Shown: in pieces, positions 1 to 12,029 of the stretch
Layout: each line of letters opens with the position of its first letter
How positions within the stretch are numbered: the first letter of the stretch is position 1
Assembly: GCA_036874045.1 (NCBI GenBank)
Contig: CM072344.1
Location: forward strand, 13,426,501-13,490,500
Source: Cymodocea nodosa
Taxonomy: Eukaryota > Streptophyta > Magnoliopsida > Alismatales > Cymodoceaceae
Length of the DNA: 64,000 bases
Direction: 5' to 3'
Notes under the pieces: model-generated
Told to the model about the DNA's origin: nothing
Databases searched by the model: none
The model's input: the letters and a program-made list of their open reading frames with translations, nothing else
Translations under genes and position numbers: made by a program

Positions 1-372
1 TCAAAATTCCAGGTTCTAGCTTCCCACAATTATTTACAATTGGGTAGCTAAAAAAATCAAAAGCTTTCCACGAATTTAGCATTTTTAAAAAAGCTGTTGA
101 GATTCCTGCAAGCAGCTCACAGACAAAGCTCAGCCATAGACACAAATCTCGGTAAAAATTCTTTTATCACTTCTTAAATATTTCATAATCCGCAGGTATG
201 ATACCCTATGATGGGGAAAGCCAGCTTTTTCATTACTTAAGCTCACTCATTTTTGGGTTTTATGAGCGTTGTGATAGTTGTTTTATAAGCGTTACGATAG
301 TTGGATATACATCATCACAGAGCATGTTCAATTCGAGATAAAATAAAGAAACGAAAAAAGGGGAATGGGACG
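1..372. other. Left-edge non-coding stretch
   Basis: I see no gene, RNA or repeat here beyond a short local duplication of a gcgtt-gatagtt phrase around 265-302. If the acidic exon to its right is real, its downstream intron would lie here. Confidence 0.3.
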
Positions 373-618
373 TCAAAAACTGTTAGAAAAAATGCGCAAA
401 CCTTTGGCACCGTCTCCTTTTCTGTCCTCCACATCCTCCTCGTCACTAATGCCCCCAGCAGAAAAGACATCCACCGCATCCTTCACTTCTTCTTCGATTT
501 CCTCTTCTTCCTCTACCTCCTCTTCTTCCTCAATTTCCTCTTCTTCCTCTACCTCCTCTTCGACCTCTTCCTCCTCACTGGCATCAGAATCGGTGAGAGA
601 CTGCGAAGCAGGCGGCAT
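373..618 (-). CDS. Possible first exon of an acidic, Glu-rich protein
   Basis: I do not recognise this protein. An 81-codon ORF opens with ATG at 618 (MPPASQSLTDSDAS) and runs into a Glu/Val/Ile tract of about 35 residues, then a mixed segment ending KGDGAK. The surrounding 560-830 is clearly more GC-rich than the AT-rich neighbourhood, as plant 5' exons often are. A plausible splice donor (G|GTTTGC) lies at 401-400, so the exon may be 402-618 with the rest of the gene to the left of the window. Acidic N-termini of this kind occur in chromatin and nucleolar proteins and in GeBP/STOREKEEPER-type factors, but no domain is visible to choose between them. The Glu tract could also be simple GAGGAA repeat expansion without coding meaning. 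The plus-strand ORFs over the same bases are its shadow. Confidence 0.35.
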   Translation of the reverse strand: MPPASQSLTDSDASEEEEVEEEVEEEEEIEEEEEVEEEEEIEEEVKDAVDVFSAGGISDEEDVEDRKGDGAKGLRIFSNSF

Positions 619-741
619 GATAGCGTGACAGCACGGATCGTTTTCCGCTGGTCTACCACCGTCGGCGGCCACCAAGCGTTCGTCGTCCTGCGGCGGCGCT
701 CATTAGATCGTCTCAACTGGAAGGGGAGTCACACTTCGTAG

Positions 742-2000
742 ATCACCTTCCCGGATTCCGCCTGGGTTCGAGCTGCTCTCTAGGGATTTCCTCCGCAGGA
801 TTTTTCCATCTCTCTCTTGACGACGGTTGTAATGTTTTTGCATAGTCCTCGCCACACTCATTTCATTCCAATGTAACCAGGAAGCTTATGTTTCAAATGG
901 AAAGTAATTTAAAATTTTAAAAAATAATACATATATTGTTTGTTGTTTCATTTATTCTTTACTGTTTCAAATTAGTCCAATTGTAGTTAAAATTTTAAAA
1001 ATAAAAGTATTCCTTAAGTTTCTGGTTTACTTTTAAAAGTAAAAAAACAAAATTATTTTGAAGTCATATTTTTTATAACTTCTAAAATATATGTGCAAAT
1101 AACTGATTATGTTTTACTAATATATATATTTAGTTCCAACGTACATTTTTTAAATATATGAACAAGTAAAATAAAAGCTTTTCATTAGTTGTAATCATAA
1201 TCTAATAACGGTTTTTTTTCATATATTGTGAGACAATCTTCTTAGTATCATTAATCTTTCGATACTGCTTCTCGTGACGTCCATTGCTATGCTAATAAAT
1301 TTACGTATGTCTGTTGTCATCTTAGGCATCGTTAGTCACAAATTTCAACGAATATTTTTTAAGTAAAAGATGATGCCTTGAAACTTTTTTTTGTTAAAAT
1401 CTTAGTAATTCTTCTTCTTCTTTTGTTGAATCGAAGTTTAAAATAAAATTAAAAAATTTATAATAATTAAAAAAGTTAGAAAAAAATTAAAAATAAAAAG
1501 AATGAAAATTTTTCTTAAAATATAAGTATTATGAAGTTAAAAAATAATTATTAGATTATTTTGATTAAAAAATTATATTCTAATTCTGAAGATTCTTTTT
1601 AACACAAATCTTTTCTAAGAATCTTGACTTTCTAATATATATATACAAATATTTTAGATTTTTTCAATACTCTGAATTTTTTGAAATTTTAATTTTTATA
1701 CTTTTTAACGTACATAAACATTTCCTCTTTAGGTATATCTCATCGAGAAGAAAAGGTCAAATAAGCAATTAAAATTCAAATAAAAAGTTAATGTTGCTCT
1801 TCCCCTTTAGATCATTTCTCCATCTTCTGATAGCGGTGACTTTTGGATCAGCATATTAGCTCATGTTGGCATCTCCAGCACATGTTGATTCCATTTTGAC
1901 TGCATCTCGTGTAAAATATCAATGTCTTTTACCTACAGTTAAATTTTCTAATCTGAAAAGAAGCAAAATTAACGATGCTAACAAAATATCAAGTAGATGT
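742..2000. other. AT-rich intergenic DNA
   Basis: After a GC-richer shoulder to about 870 this becomes A/T-rich DNA with homopolymer runs and no ORF or element that I can name. If the acidic exon at 373-618 is genuine, its 5' UTR and promoter would lie in the first 200 bases. Confidence 0.4.
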
Positions 2001-2750
2001 TCGTAATCAAACAATAAAAAATCTTCTTATTTCTAAAGAACCAAAAATCCCATATCATGGCAAGAACTAAAGGAGTCCAAGTAGATTCTGAAAACAAAAA
2101 ACTAAGCCTAATAAAGGGAGAAAAAACGAAATCACAAGGACATTTGATAGCTCAAGGTGGTGGTCTATCACTACAAGCAAAATGCCTTCCCTTAGCATCC
2201 ATTGGAGTTCATCCCTCTCTCGTTGTGCACTCACCGTGATGGGTTCGACCCAGTCACCCATTTTGAAGTCTACAACCAACAGGATCGGCAAGTGTGATCG
2301 AGAAGACTCGGGCGTAGCACCACTTGCTGATTTTGGGTGCTGAGGGGTGAAATTCTTGGTCGATAACGAAAGACACCGACATTGCCCTGCGGAAAATGAT
2401 CGCTCACTTGCAACCTCCTCCATTGTTTGTTAGCTGCTCACGAGCCGAAATTCAATGCCTACCCCACTCGGTCCTTGTTTTAACTCTTTGCACCATCCTT
2501 TGTCTCACACCATGACTTATGCCATCTCACCTTCATTGATTGTCATCCTCTTTCATACGTTGTTTGGCACACGTATTGTCTTCTCCACGTTGTAAGTCTT
2601 CTTCATGTCTCTGGCACGAATATGTGGTTGTCTTCTCCATTGAAGCCCTTCCAACCCTTTACCAACTTTGGTTTTTAGATGAAAGTCGTGCTTTGCCTCC
2701 TTGGACAAGAACATTTGATGAACGTCAATGTTGTTACTGATATGAATGTA
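2001..2750. other. GC-richer island with unrecognised ORFs
   Basis: Base composition rises here. A minus-strand ORF of 118 codons (2067-2423) and two short plus-strand ORFs are open. The minus ORF contains phrases such as MGDWVEPITVSAQRERDEL that look protein-like, but I cannot assign them to a family. The island may be a transposon or gene fragment. No start context, splice sites or domain supports a functional gene. Confidence 0.2.
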
Positions 2751-2775
2751 TACTACTTGTAGATTTTTGTATTAC

Positions 2776-3010
2776 TGTTAATGATGTTTATAAGTTGGTT
2801 AGATGTCATTCATATAGGTCGATGTTGTATATGACTTTTTTTGGTTAGATGTTGTTTATAACTATTATGTGTGGAGAAAAGATTTGCAAGAATTAAATTA
2901 ATGATGTTTATAAGTTGGTTAGATGTCATTTATAGCTATTATGTGAACAAAAGAAATTTATAAGAATTAAACTAATGATGTTTGCAAATTGGTTAGATAT
3001 CATTTATAAA
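2776..3010 (+). repeat. Three imperfect copies of a short AT-rich unit
   Basis: The phrase aatgatgtttataagttgg followed by ttagatgtcatt occurs near 2779, 2901 and 2972, with diverging spacers. It is a small local duplication with no coding potential. Confidence 0.55.
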
Positions 3011-3599
3011 CATTAAAGCTCATTTGAAGCAGTAAAAGATCATTTTACAATATTATACATGTGTTCTAATTTTTCCTTCCCATCATTTCATCCCCAAATC
3101 GAGCATCTTTTGCCGAGAGTTCCCTCACTACCTGTGCGTCGTGAGAAGGAGTCTTTGATTTTGATGGATTGATTGGTCACTACTGCATGGAAAACTCTAT
3201 TTCTATATATTAAATAATCATTTAAATCATAACCTTAAATATCATTAGGAGGTGTTTGTGTACAAAAGGAAATAATGGGAAATGTATTTTTTAATATTTT
3301 TTAAAATATTAAATAATAATATAAAATAGTATTATTTATTATTATTTTTAAGTATAATTTAATTAATATTTGATAAATTATTTATAATTTGTGCTAGTAT
3401 TTTAATATGTTTGGAATGATTTTTTGAAAGATATTATTTTGAATAAATATCTAGAAAATATTTTGATTTCGATAGGAATCTAGAAGTTGCAAGCTCATCA
3501 CTAAGGCCAAGGCCAATGATCACCACCTTCTCACCCCTCATCTTGTTGAGCTAGTTCAATATCAATTGGAGTATGTCGTAGAGAACACATAAGATATCT

Positions 3600-4060
3600 T
3601 TTTTAGTATTACACCAAATAATCATATTATTTAGTATTCCATGTCATTTTAATATACGTAAGTTAAAATTTATCATGTACAACACAACACATTTAGTCAC
3701 ATAGTTCAATTATCTATTATATCATATAAAGTCACATAGTATGAAAAAATCATATGGCATATCATATCATTTTAAGTCAGCTTAAAATTCATCTTGCATG
3801 ACATAACGTAGTCAGTTACATAGTTAAATTATCTATCATATCATATAAAGTCACATAGTATGAAATCATATTGCATATCAAACCATTTTAAGTCAGATTA
3901 AAATTCATCTTGCATGTATAACATAACTATTTAATCACATAGTTAAATTATTTATCATATCATATAAAATCACATAATATGAAGTCATATAGCATATCAT
4001 ATCATTTTGAGTCTTATAGATTAAATTTTATCTTACATAGCATAACTATTTAAACATACA
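3600..4060 (+). repeat. Tandem repeat, unit about 118 bp
   Basis: Successive units contain cacatagtta, atcatatcatataaagtcac, gcatatcatatcatttt and ttaaaattcatcttgcatg in the same order. Three well-preserved units span about 3697-4055 and they decay on both sides. There is no ORF. Confidence 0.75.
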
Positions 4061-4259
4061 TCCTAAATTTAGGATGTACATAACGTATAATTTATCCTGC
4101 ATGCACATTAAATTATTTTAAATCATATAGTTAATAATCATGTTGCATATTAAAATAATCATACACATTAAATTATCTTAAGTCACACATTATGAGACCA
4201 TTGTAAAACTAAAATAACTGCATCTTGTTACATAAAATCATATAATGACCATGTTATCA

Positions 4260-4520
4260 TTTTAAATCATATAGTCTAATAGTCATATCACACTATTAAA
4301 TCATATAGCGTAATAATCATTCCATTAATATCTTAATAATTGAATCATATATCTTAATAATTAAATCATATAGCTTCATAATTAAATATTGTAGTTTAAA
4401 AATCAAATTATATTAAATCATATAGTTTAATAACCAAACCACATTAAATCATATAGTTTAATAATCAGATCATATTCAATCATATAGTTTAATAATGAAA
4501 CTATATTAAATCATATGGGC
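4260..4520 (+). repeat. Tandem repeat, unit about 31 bp
   Basis: Units built on aatcatatagtttaataa recur. The last three (about 4412-4504) are close to exactly 31 bp each, and the upstream ones have indels. The phrase aatcatatag also occurs in the 118-bp array just upstream, so the short array may derive from it. An isolated unit lies near 5980-6020. Confidence 0.75.
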
Positions 4521-4975
4521 TACATTTATACAAGCTATAGAGTGTGACAATTTTACTATAGCAGTGATTTAAAAGAGTAGCTCTAGCAAAGAAGAATAAA
4601 AATTGAGAAGCGGTGTTTGTCTATTAAAGTAATGCTATTTGTAGATTTCTAAATTTACCTTTTATTTAATTTTTTTGAAAATGAATATTGTAATTAATAT
4701 TTGGTATGCTGTTTATTATTTTTATTGATATTCTAATATTGTAAATTATATAACACAATACAATAGATTATTGAAAGATAATATTTTGAATTGATATTGT
4801 AAAAACATTTTTTCAAAATTTTTTATGATAATTTACCTTTTTTAAAAAAAAGTATAATATAATTAATATTTGATGAGTTATTTACTATTTTTGTTGATAT
4901 TTTAATATTGTAAAAAAATTTATATGATACCATGGTTAATTGAAAGAGAATATTTTGAATTAATATTAATAGTTT

Positions 4976-5495
4976 TTTCTTTTTTTCTTCTTACTTTTTT
5001 TTTTTTCCTTTCTCCCTCTTCTTCCGTCCGACACACCCTTCCTTCCCTTCCGACGACGGCTGCCGACCTCGCACGAGAAGAAGCGAGGGACGTCGACAGA
5101 CAAGACGGTCGTTCGATGACCAGGGAAAGATGGAGGGCGACAACATAAACCCGTGATTAGTAGAAGTAGGATGATGTACGCATGAACTATTTGTCCATGG
5201 TGATCGGTCTTGGCTTTCGTCGTCGACCGTTGCAGCAGCTCTGACGAGTCTGCATGTGCAGGAATCGATTGCCAACCGACGTCGCATCTGTTCGGGTGGT
5301 CTGTGCACGCGTGAAGAGCGAAGCCAATGAAGCAAGTCGGTCTTGTGATCGACGACGGTTCACACATTGTCGTTGTCGCCGGCGTTGTACCTCGTGCGAG
5401 GAAGCAGTACCTGGTGGTGTGCGTCCGACCATCTTCGGCGAGGCACATGCAAGGAAGGTCACGAGTGGATTGTGAGCACGAGTGTGATCTCATGC
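4976..5495. other. GC-rich island in AT-rich DNA
   Basis: A pyrimidine run (4976-5030) leads into about 450 bp that are far more GC-rich than both flanks and rich in CpG (cgtcgac, gacgacgg, cgtcgtcgacc). Several overlapping ORFs of 70-175 codons are open on both strands, as expected from composition alone. None has a recognisable domain. It may be a captured gene fragment or an old promoter/CpG-rich segment. Confidence 0.35.
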
Positions 5496-6930
5496 ATGTT
5501 TAAAATTTTAACGTAAATTTAAATTTAAATATTTATGTATATGATAGAATTGATTTTAATGAAATTTTTAATTAATAAATTGAAGTAATTAATCAAAATA
5601 TAATTAATTAATAAATTAATTACTTATATTAATCAATTAACATGTTATTAAATTATATCTTTATATATCATTTATCAATTAATTAAGTATATATCATTTA
5701 TCAAGTATATGCAAAAAGATAATTATATATCTACATCTATGTATTCCATGATTATTCTTGAGATCAAAAAATTTAAAAGTAGAAGATCTTAGTTAAAATT
5801 GTAAGATAAAATCATTATGTCGTCATAATAAAATAAGATATTAATTAAAATCATTAGTACGTATCTAAAATCTGATGGTAAATAAATTCCTGCACGGTTA
5901 CTCTACCTAGGTTTAAGTGCAGATGTGTTTATTTTCTATCATTAGTTGGAGTTGAGGACACTTTTAAACAAATACACCCACAGTTTAATAACCAAACTGT
6001 ATTGAATCATATAGTTTGTGTTGACATCCAATGTTTGGGGATGCCCTTATATAGGCTTAAAATTCTTTAATCAAATATTGGTTCTCACCTTAGGCATTGG
6101 CTACCAATTATCTTCTAAATTTATTATTTATTCAATACTAATTTCACTTGACATGGGTTGCTGACCTATTTGTGTGTTATCGAAATCTTCGACTTCAAAC
6201 TCACTAAATCACTAATTTCAAATCATTGGTTTATGCAAGAGGTTTGTGCGACTAAGAAATGGAGGGAAAGGAAACAATAGAAAAAGTTTTTTTGTCATTT
6301 ATTGTGTTTATGTCAATAGAAATGGAAGGAGATGATTTTCTGTTGTTTCCTTTTATATTAAAATAAACAATTTTCATCATTTCTTATTTTACTCTTTTAG
6401 AAATAATGGGTAATAATATAGACTTATAACATAATAAATAATATATAATTACAATAAATTAAAATATAATAATTATACTAATAAATAACATATTATACTA
6501 CATTAAAATAATAATATTAACATGATATCAAGAAGTATAATTATAATAATAAATAAATAACAACATATTATAATTATAATAAATTAAAATAAAAAATAAT
6601 GTTGAAAAATGATACTAGATTGTAATACATTAAAATATAATAACATTAATGTTATAAGAATAAATAATACATTAACATATTCAACAACTTAATAATATGT
6701 TAAATAAGTAACATTAATTCCAACACAACTTAATAATACTAAATAATACATTAACATATTATTTCTGAAAAAATTTAGATTATAATGAACAATGTTGTTT
6801 ATGTTAATTACAAATATATTATTTCACATGTTACATCTATATTTAATGAAATTTAATATATACTATAATATTTAAAATATTACTTTTCAAATATAATATT
6901 TTTTAATTTATTATTTAATTTTAAAAAAAT
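5496..6930. other. AT-rich intergenic DNA
   Basis: Long runs of A/T with aattaattaa-type simple sequence and no recognisable gene. One stray unit of the 31-bp repeat lies near 5980-6020. Confidence 0.5.
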
Positions 6931-7665
6931 TAATAAAAGGAAACTCACAATAGTAGGAGATAATAAATAAAATTTGAAGTTTGTGAAATACATTACAATG
7001 TTCAATATCAAATAAATTGCAATGATAAAAGATAAAGGAGTTTTAATTGAAATAAAAGTCAATCACAACAAGAGAAATACAAGGAACTTTTATAGTGATT
7101 TTCCAATTTAGGTATATCCACTCCACAAGTTTTCTTACTTGTGCTTTTCACTATGACTAGTGCTTTTACATCAATACTTTTTGTAGTATCAATACTCAAC
7201 CTTTACAATTAGTGTTTTTCCAAGTTCAATGCTAAACTCACATCAACACTCCAAATCTCTAAGGAGTTTTCTTGAAAATCCCAAGTGAGGTAACAAATCT
7301 TCATAGCACAAAATAGATATTTGAAATGATAAATGATATCAAACATTACAAAACCAATTGGAGAAAAACTAGCTATCCTTTTGGTAGCAATTAAACAAAA
7401 AAATGTTTAATAAAACATTTTCAAACAAGAGAGAAAAAGGAATGTGGAATGATCACTTAAAAATTCATTAAGAGAATGTTCATGTAAAGGCTTTGTATAG
7501 GTTCAATAGATTGTTCATTTTTTTAAAGAGAGAATAATAAAGTTAATAATCTCCTATTCATAGACAAAGAGTTCAATAGATAACTCTAATGGTTAAATTT
7601 GAGAAATAGTGTTCTAAAACAGGTGCTTGAAATTTCATTTGATGACCCAAAACTCTAACAATTGG
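6931..7665 (-). repeat. LTR-like direct repeat, copy 1 (truncated)
   Basis: About 715 bp are repeated at an offset of about 1,295 bp in the copy at 8168-8965. The shared order starts aggagataa-aaataaa-tttgaag and ends gacccaaaa-tctaac. The layout resembles the copia-type LTRs elsewhere in this window, read on the minus strand. The left end of this copy is missing. Confidence 0.6.
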
Positions 7666-8167
7666 ATTCTATCACCTAACTTGATTCATAATTGATTCAT
7701 TTTTGTTCATCATGAATACCTCATATTTATGAATCAACAAATTTATTCTAATTTCTTTGACCTAACCTGTTCTAAGTAACTTGGAGTATATATCAAGCCT
7801 CAATACTGTTTTACAAGTTCAAATTTAATAGATAATGATAAATTGGTTAATTGATAATGCATAAAATAGAGTATTCAACTCTTTTGCATTTAATTGAGCC
7901 AATTTTTCTCTCAAACTCATTCCATGTCCCATGGGAGTTTAAGATCCAATGTAGCCATTAATAACCATATTCCACAAATCAAAATCATACACTTAAATAA
8001 AAGTTTTCATCCTACTCTTCCACTAAGAATAGTTGGAATTGTCAAAGTAAGACAACCTATGTATGCTAAGGCTCTCTACAATCTTGTTAGATTGTTGTGT
8101 TATCATTATATTAGATGGTTGAATCTTTTTATGAGATAGCTTACTTTGATATCACTTATAGGACCGA

Positions 8168-8965
8168 TGTAGTACATTAAAGAGAGGGTAAATAGTGTAT
8201 ATAAGAAAATCTTAAAGGACTATTCACAATTTCAAAATAATCAAGAGTAGGAGATAACAAATAAAGTTTGAAGTATGCGAAATTTGTTACAATGTTCAAT
8301 ATCAAATAAATTACATTGATAAAAGATAAAAGAGTTTCAACCAAAATAAAAGTTAATCACAATAAGAGAAATACAAGAAATTTTTATAGTGATTCCTTAA
8401 CTCAGGTATGTCTATTCCATAAGTTTTCCTACTTATGCTTTTTACCATAATTGGTACTCTTACAAGCTAAACACCAACCTATTTACACCAGTGCTTTTTG
8501 CATAATCAACACTCAACCTTTACAACTAGTATTTTCGGTTCTATACTAAACTCACATCAACACTCTAAATCTCCAAGGAGTCTTCTCATTAATTCTAGGT
8601 GAGGCAACAAATATTCTTTAAAGCACAAAACAAATCTTTGAGTCATCAAACGTTACAAAACCAACCATAGAAAAACTTACCCTCCCTTTGTAGCAATTAA
8701 ACAAAAAGATGCTAATAAAGTACTTTCAAACAAGGGAGAAAAATGAATGTAGAATGATCCTTTAAAAATTTGTTGAGAGAATGTTTGCATAAAGGCTTTA
8801 TTTATGCTTAATAGATTGTTCATTTTTTTAGAAATAGAATAATAAAGTTAATCATCTCCTATTTATAGACAAATAGTTCAATAGTTAGATTTGACGAATA
8901 GTGTTAACTTAGAATGGTACCCAAAAATTCATTCAACGACCCAAAATTCTAACAACTAGATTTGT
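8168..8965 (-). repeat. LTR-like direct repeat, copy 2
   Basis: This is the better end-defined copy. On the plus strand it opens TGTAGTACATTAAAGAGAGG, so on the minus strand it would finish with a C-rich tract and then CTACA, as plant Ty1/copia LTRs often do. It matches 6931-7665. The roughly 500 bp between the copies show no gag or pol, so a heavily deleted element or two separate solo LTRs are both possible. Confidence 0.5.
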
Positions 8966-9194
8966 GGAATAGTGTTTACCCAAAATTTTATTCAATGACC
9001 CAAAACCCTGATAATCAGAAAATAATAAACCATAATGGTAGAATGGATGGCATATCAACCAATCCAATTTTTCCTATCTTCAGTTGATAGATGATATGAC
9101 ATAAAATAATTCATTGGCTAGAGCTGATAGACATGTTAAACAATCTTGGATATTTCATAAGGTTTAGACAAATCAAAAATATTTTAGTAAAAGA

Positions 9195-9400
9195 TAAAAA
9201 CAAATATGGTCAGATTGGAAGTAACTTCGGTTAAACTAAAAATAAATTGGAGAAGACTAAAAATGAATTTAGTAAGATTGAATAGAATTTCAGTTAAATC
9301 AAAAATAAATTTAGTTAGATTAGAGAGAAGTATAGTTAAACTGAAAATAAATTCAATTAGATTGACAATAGTTTCAGTTAGATAGTCGTGCATTTTTTGG
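9195..9400 (-). repeat. 21-bp minisatellite
   Basis: On the minus strand the repeat reads as a 7-residue pattern (LTKFIFS, LTEILFN, LTKFIFD and similar), about eight times. The 93-codon ORF over it (9184-9465) exists because the 21-bp period keeps a frame open. There is no sign that it is a gene. Confidence 0.6.
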
Positions 9401-9639
9401 GTTAAATTGATTATGTATTGTAACACTAAACATAGGAAAATGTCTGATGAAATGGCACCAAACACTTATATTGTAGCACCTAACATAGATCAGATGGCAC
9501 TAGACATTTGTACCGTAGCATCAAACATAAATGAATTTTGTGGACATAGAAAATATCACTAAACATAGGGAAATATCTAATATAATGACACTAAACATTT
9601 GTACTATAGCACGGTGAATTTTGTGGACAGAAAATATTA

Positions 9640-11070
9640 AACTAATTCAAATAATTAATAGTATAAGAGTTGTTGTAAAGAAAAAGAGTAAGTGATTACG
9701 ACCTCATGCAAAATTGTAAAAACTTATTGTTAAATGTTTTAAAAATGAAACATGTGCTATTATGAGAATGTATGAAAAAGTGGATGATAAAACAAATGAA
9801 CGTAATGAATATTTATGATGAAACAAGAGTAGAAGGTTTCTATGCATGAACAAATGTTAATATTGTCATTGAAGCAAGTGCATTATTTTAATAAAGTTAT
9901 TGCATCGTTACTTGACATTGAAGGTCTTTCTAACATTAACAGTTTTAAAACTATGTAGTTATTTCACCAATTAGAAATGAAACATCAATTCTTAAGTGTG
10001 CCTAAAGAATTGAGACTAGAATGGTTACACTTTAATTTAGGATAGATTGTTTTGTATGTGAGGAAATAAACAATGTTTTGTGTTAATTTGTTGTTAGGTA
10101 CATTGTATTATAAGACAATGCTTTTACGATGTTAGAACGATGCTTGTGTCTTGTTATAAACAATACTTAAATATTGTTATTGATGTAATACTTTTAAATT
10201 ATGAAAAATGCTTTCATGTTCTATATATGCGTGTGTAGAACGGTTTTTTATTAGTATGATATATAACAGTACGTGTAATTTTGTGTTGATATAATATACT
10301 TTATGTTTGTGTAATTTGTTGACCAATTGTTATAAACATTATTTTCTATTATATATGTTGCTAAGACATAATATCCTTTTTCATATGTAGGTGAAGATGT
10401 TTCCAAAAAGTATTGATACTATGTTGATGTTAATTGATGAAGAAGAGGAAAATGCTCAATGGAGGTGAAAACGTCTACTTTATTTATGGAATCGACTCAT
10501 AGAAATGACAAGTATGTCAAGTATAATTTCAATTAATACAAGTTGTCTTTACAATAAAGAAGAAATAAATTACACAAAAAGGCTATTAAACCCTTCATTA
10601 CCATATTAAGTTTATAATTGTCAAAATATTTATAAAATGAGTCAATGTGTATTTCTTAACTTAGTTTATTAAGGAATGAATAAGCAATAAAATTATAGTA
10701 AAAGAAAAACTTGTCATATTTATTATTACAATTGATCAAAATGAATGATACAAAGTAACTAGAGAGTGGTTTAATCATTCTGCTTAAAAAGTTAGTACAT
10801 ATTTTAATGAAATATTTAATGTTATATTACACTTGAATCATGTACTTACACTAACACCTTTGTCATTAACACCAAGTCAAATTTGAAATTATCCAAATGT
10901 TTTCTTATATAAGCTATGTTGACATTTTCTAATTTAATTTTTTTTCTAGTTACTTCCAACATCATGATATTGAATTGACATTTATTGAATTGCATTGGTA
11001 TTATTGATGATTGTTCAAGCTTCAAGGTATTTGCAATAAGCACATTATAAAAACTCAATTTTAAAATTTA
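9640..11070 (+). pseudogene. PIF/Harbinger remnant: MYB/SANT-like tail and transposase N-terminus
   Basis: Two coding remnants lie in the order typical of plant PIF/Harbinger elements. At about 9780-10040 the translation contains VIASLLDIEGLSNINSFK and PKELRLEWLHF, resembling the C-terminal part of the MYB/SANT-like accessory protein. From about 10400, IDEEEENAQW...LYNKE and NCQNIYKMSQCVF match, segment by segment, the transposase N-terminus of the second element at 46066-42402 of this window (for example KDLQNDSMCVF there). Later frames give NEIFNVILHLNH against NEILNAILRLNH. Multiple stops and frame changes show it is dead. The catalytic DDE region is not recognisable here. Confidence 0.55.
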
Positions 11071-11924
11071 TAATCGCAAGCATATGGTACTTATCATAGA
11101 TAGCATGTGAGTACAAGTTGATTCATAGGAAACTTGTTTAAAGTAAAACTCAAAATCTTGTAAAGTCAAATGTTTTTAAGCCTTTAGGATTTTCTAAGAG
11201 ATATTTAAAGAAAAGCAAAGTGAAACTCAATGTCATCTAAATATGCATTCTAATCATTTTCATAGTTTAACATGTCCTTATTAAGTGACAACCATCAATA
11301 ACTCAAATCATTCAATTAATACAAGGAGAGATCAAAGAAAACAAAAGCATCACTAAAACTTTCCTGCCTAAAAATCATTGAAATTAAGCTTAATTCTACA
11401 CATTTTTCCTTTCATCCTACTAGAAAATAAATTTATTAAAAATACAAGGAAAGAAGGATCATCAAGGTACAAAATAACAAAAGTAATTTTAAGGAAAAAC
11501 TCCTCTTAACGTGTTGTCAACAAATATCTTATCAAGAGAGTGCAAAACAATCTAGGTAATTACTAAATTACACACTGCTAGAAGAAAGCTTATTTCTCCT
11601 TGAATTCTTCGTAAAAACTAATGAAATTAGAATTGTAAAAAGATAAATCAATAATCTAACTATTGCCTTTTACAGAACTAGATTTCATTAAGTATAGCAT
11701 ATGGAACATATACTTCTTTAAAACACAAAATTTAGCGTCTAGAACATAAAATAGGGCAATTGCGTCTCTAATTTCAAAATTTGAAAACTCTAATCAAATC
11801 ATTCCAGAAAATTCCATAAATTTCATAATATGAATTTACATGAAAATCATTCAAAATAACATCAAAAATCACTCAAAAACTCTACTTAAAACTTAAATTT
11901 TGAATGAGTTAAATTTTATAATTC

Positions 11925-12020
11925 CTAACTCAACGAATTAAGTCCGTTGAGTTACAGCTAGCTCCACAAACACTATTCATAACTCTACGAACATTATTCA
12001 TAACTCCACGAACTTGTCAA
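11925..12020. repeat. TAACTCAAC/GTTGAGTTA inverted-repeat cluster
   Basis: An isolated small cluster of the hairpin motif seen in the LTRs: TAACTCAACG, a short gap, then CGTTGAGTTA, followed by several aactcCACGAAC-like half motifs. It may be a fragment of an Athila-like LTR. The flanks are too diverged to align by eye. Confidence 0.5.
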
Positions 12021-12029
12021 ATATGCATT

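Larger units (their letters stand above)
3249..4975. repeat. Diverged AT-rich repeat copies
   Basis: Related AT-rich segments containing aattaatatttgat and gatattttaatattgta recur near 3346-3470, 4660-4800 and 4850-4975. A phrase at 3249 (ggaggtgtttgtgtac) resembles the termini of the foldback element at 25.4-26.9 kb. These look like fragments of an old non-autonomous DNA transposon. Confidence 0.4.

Noticed and set aside
301-741. Plus-strand ORFs over the Glu tract
   Set aside because: They are antisense shadows of a GAGGAA-type repeat (Ser/Phe/Leu runs), with no domain or better composition than the minus frame.
3600-4520. CRISPR-like array
   Set aside because: Repeats are imperfect and contiguous without unique spacers, and the DNA is eukaryotic.
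4924-5493. Five overlapping ORFs on both strands in the GC island
   Set aside because: GC-rich sequence lacks stop codons by chance. The translations are Arg/Ser-rich without any family resemblance.
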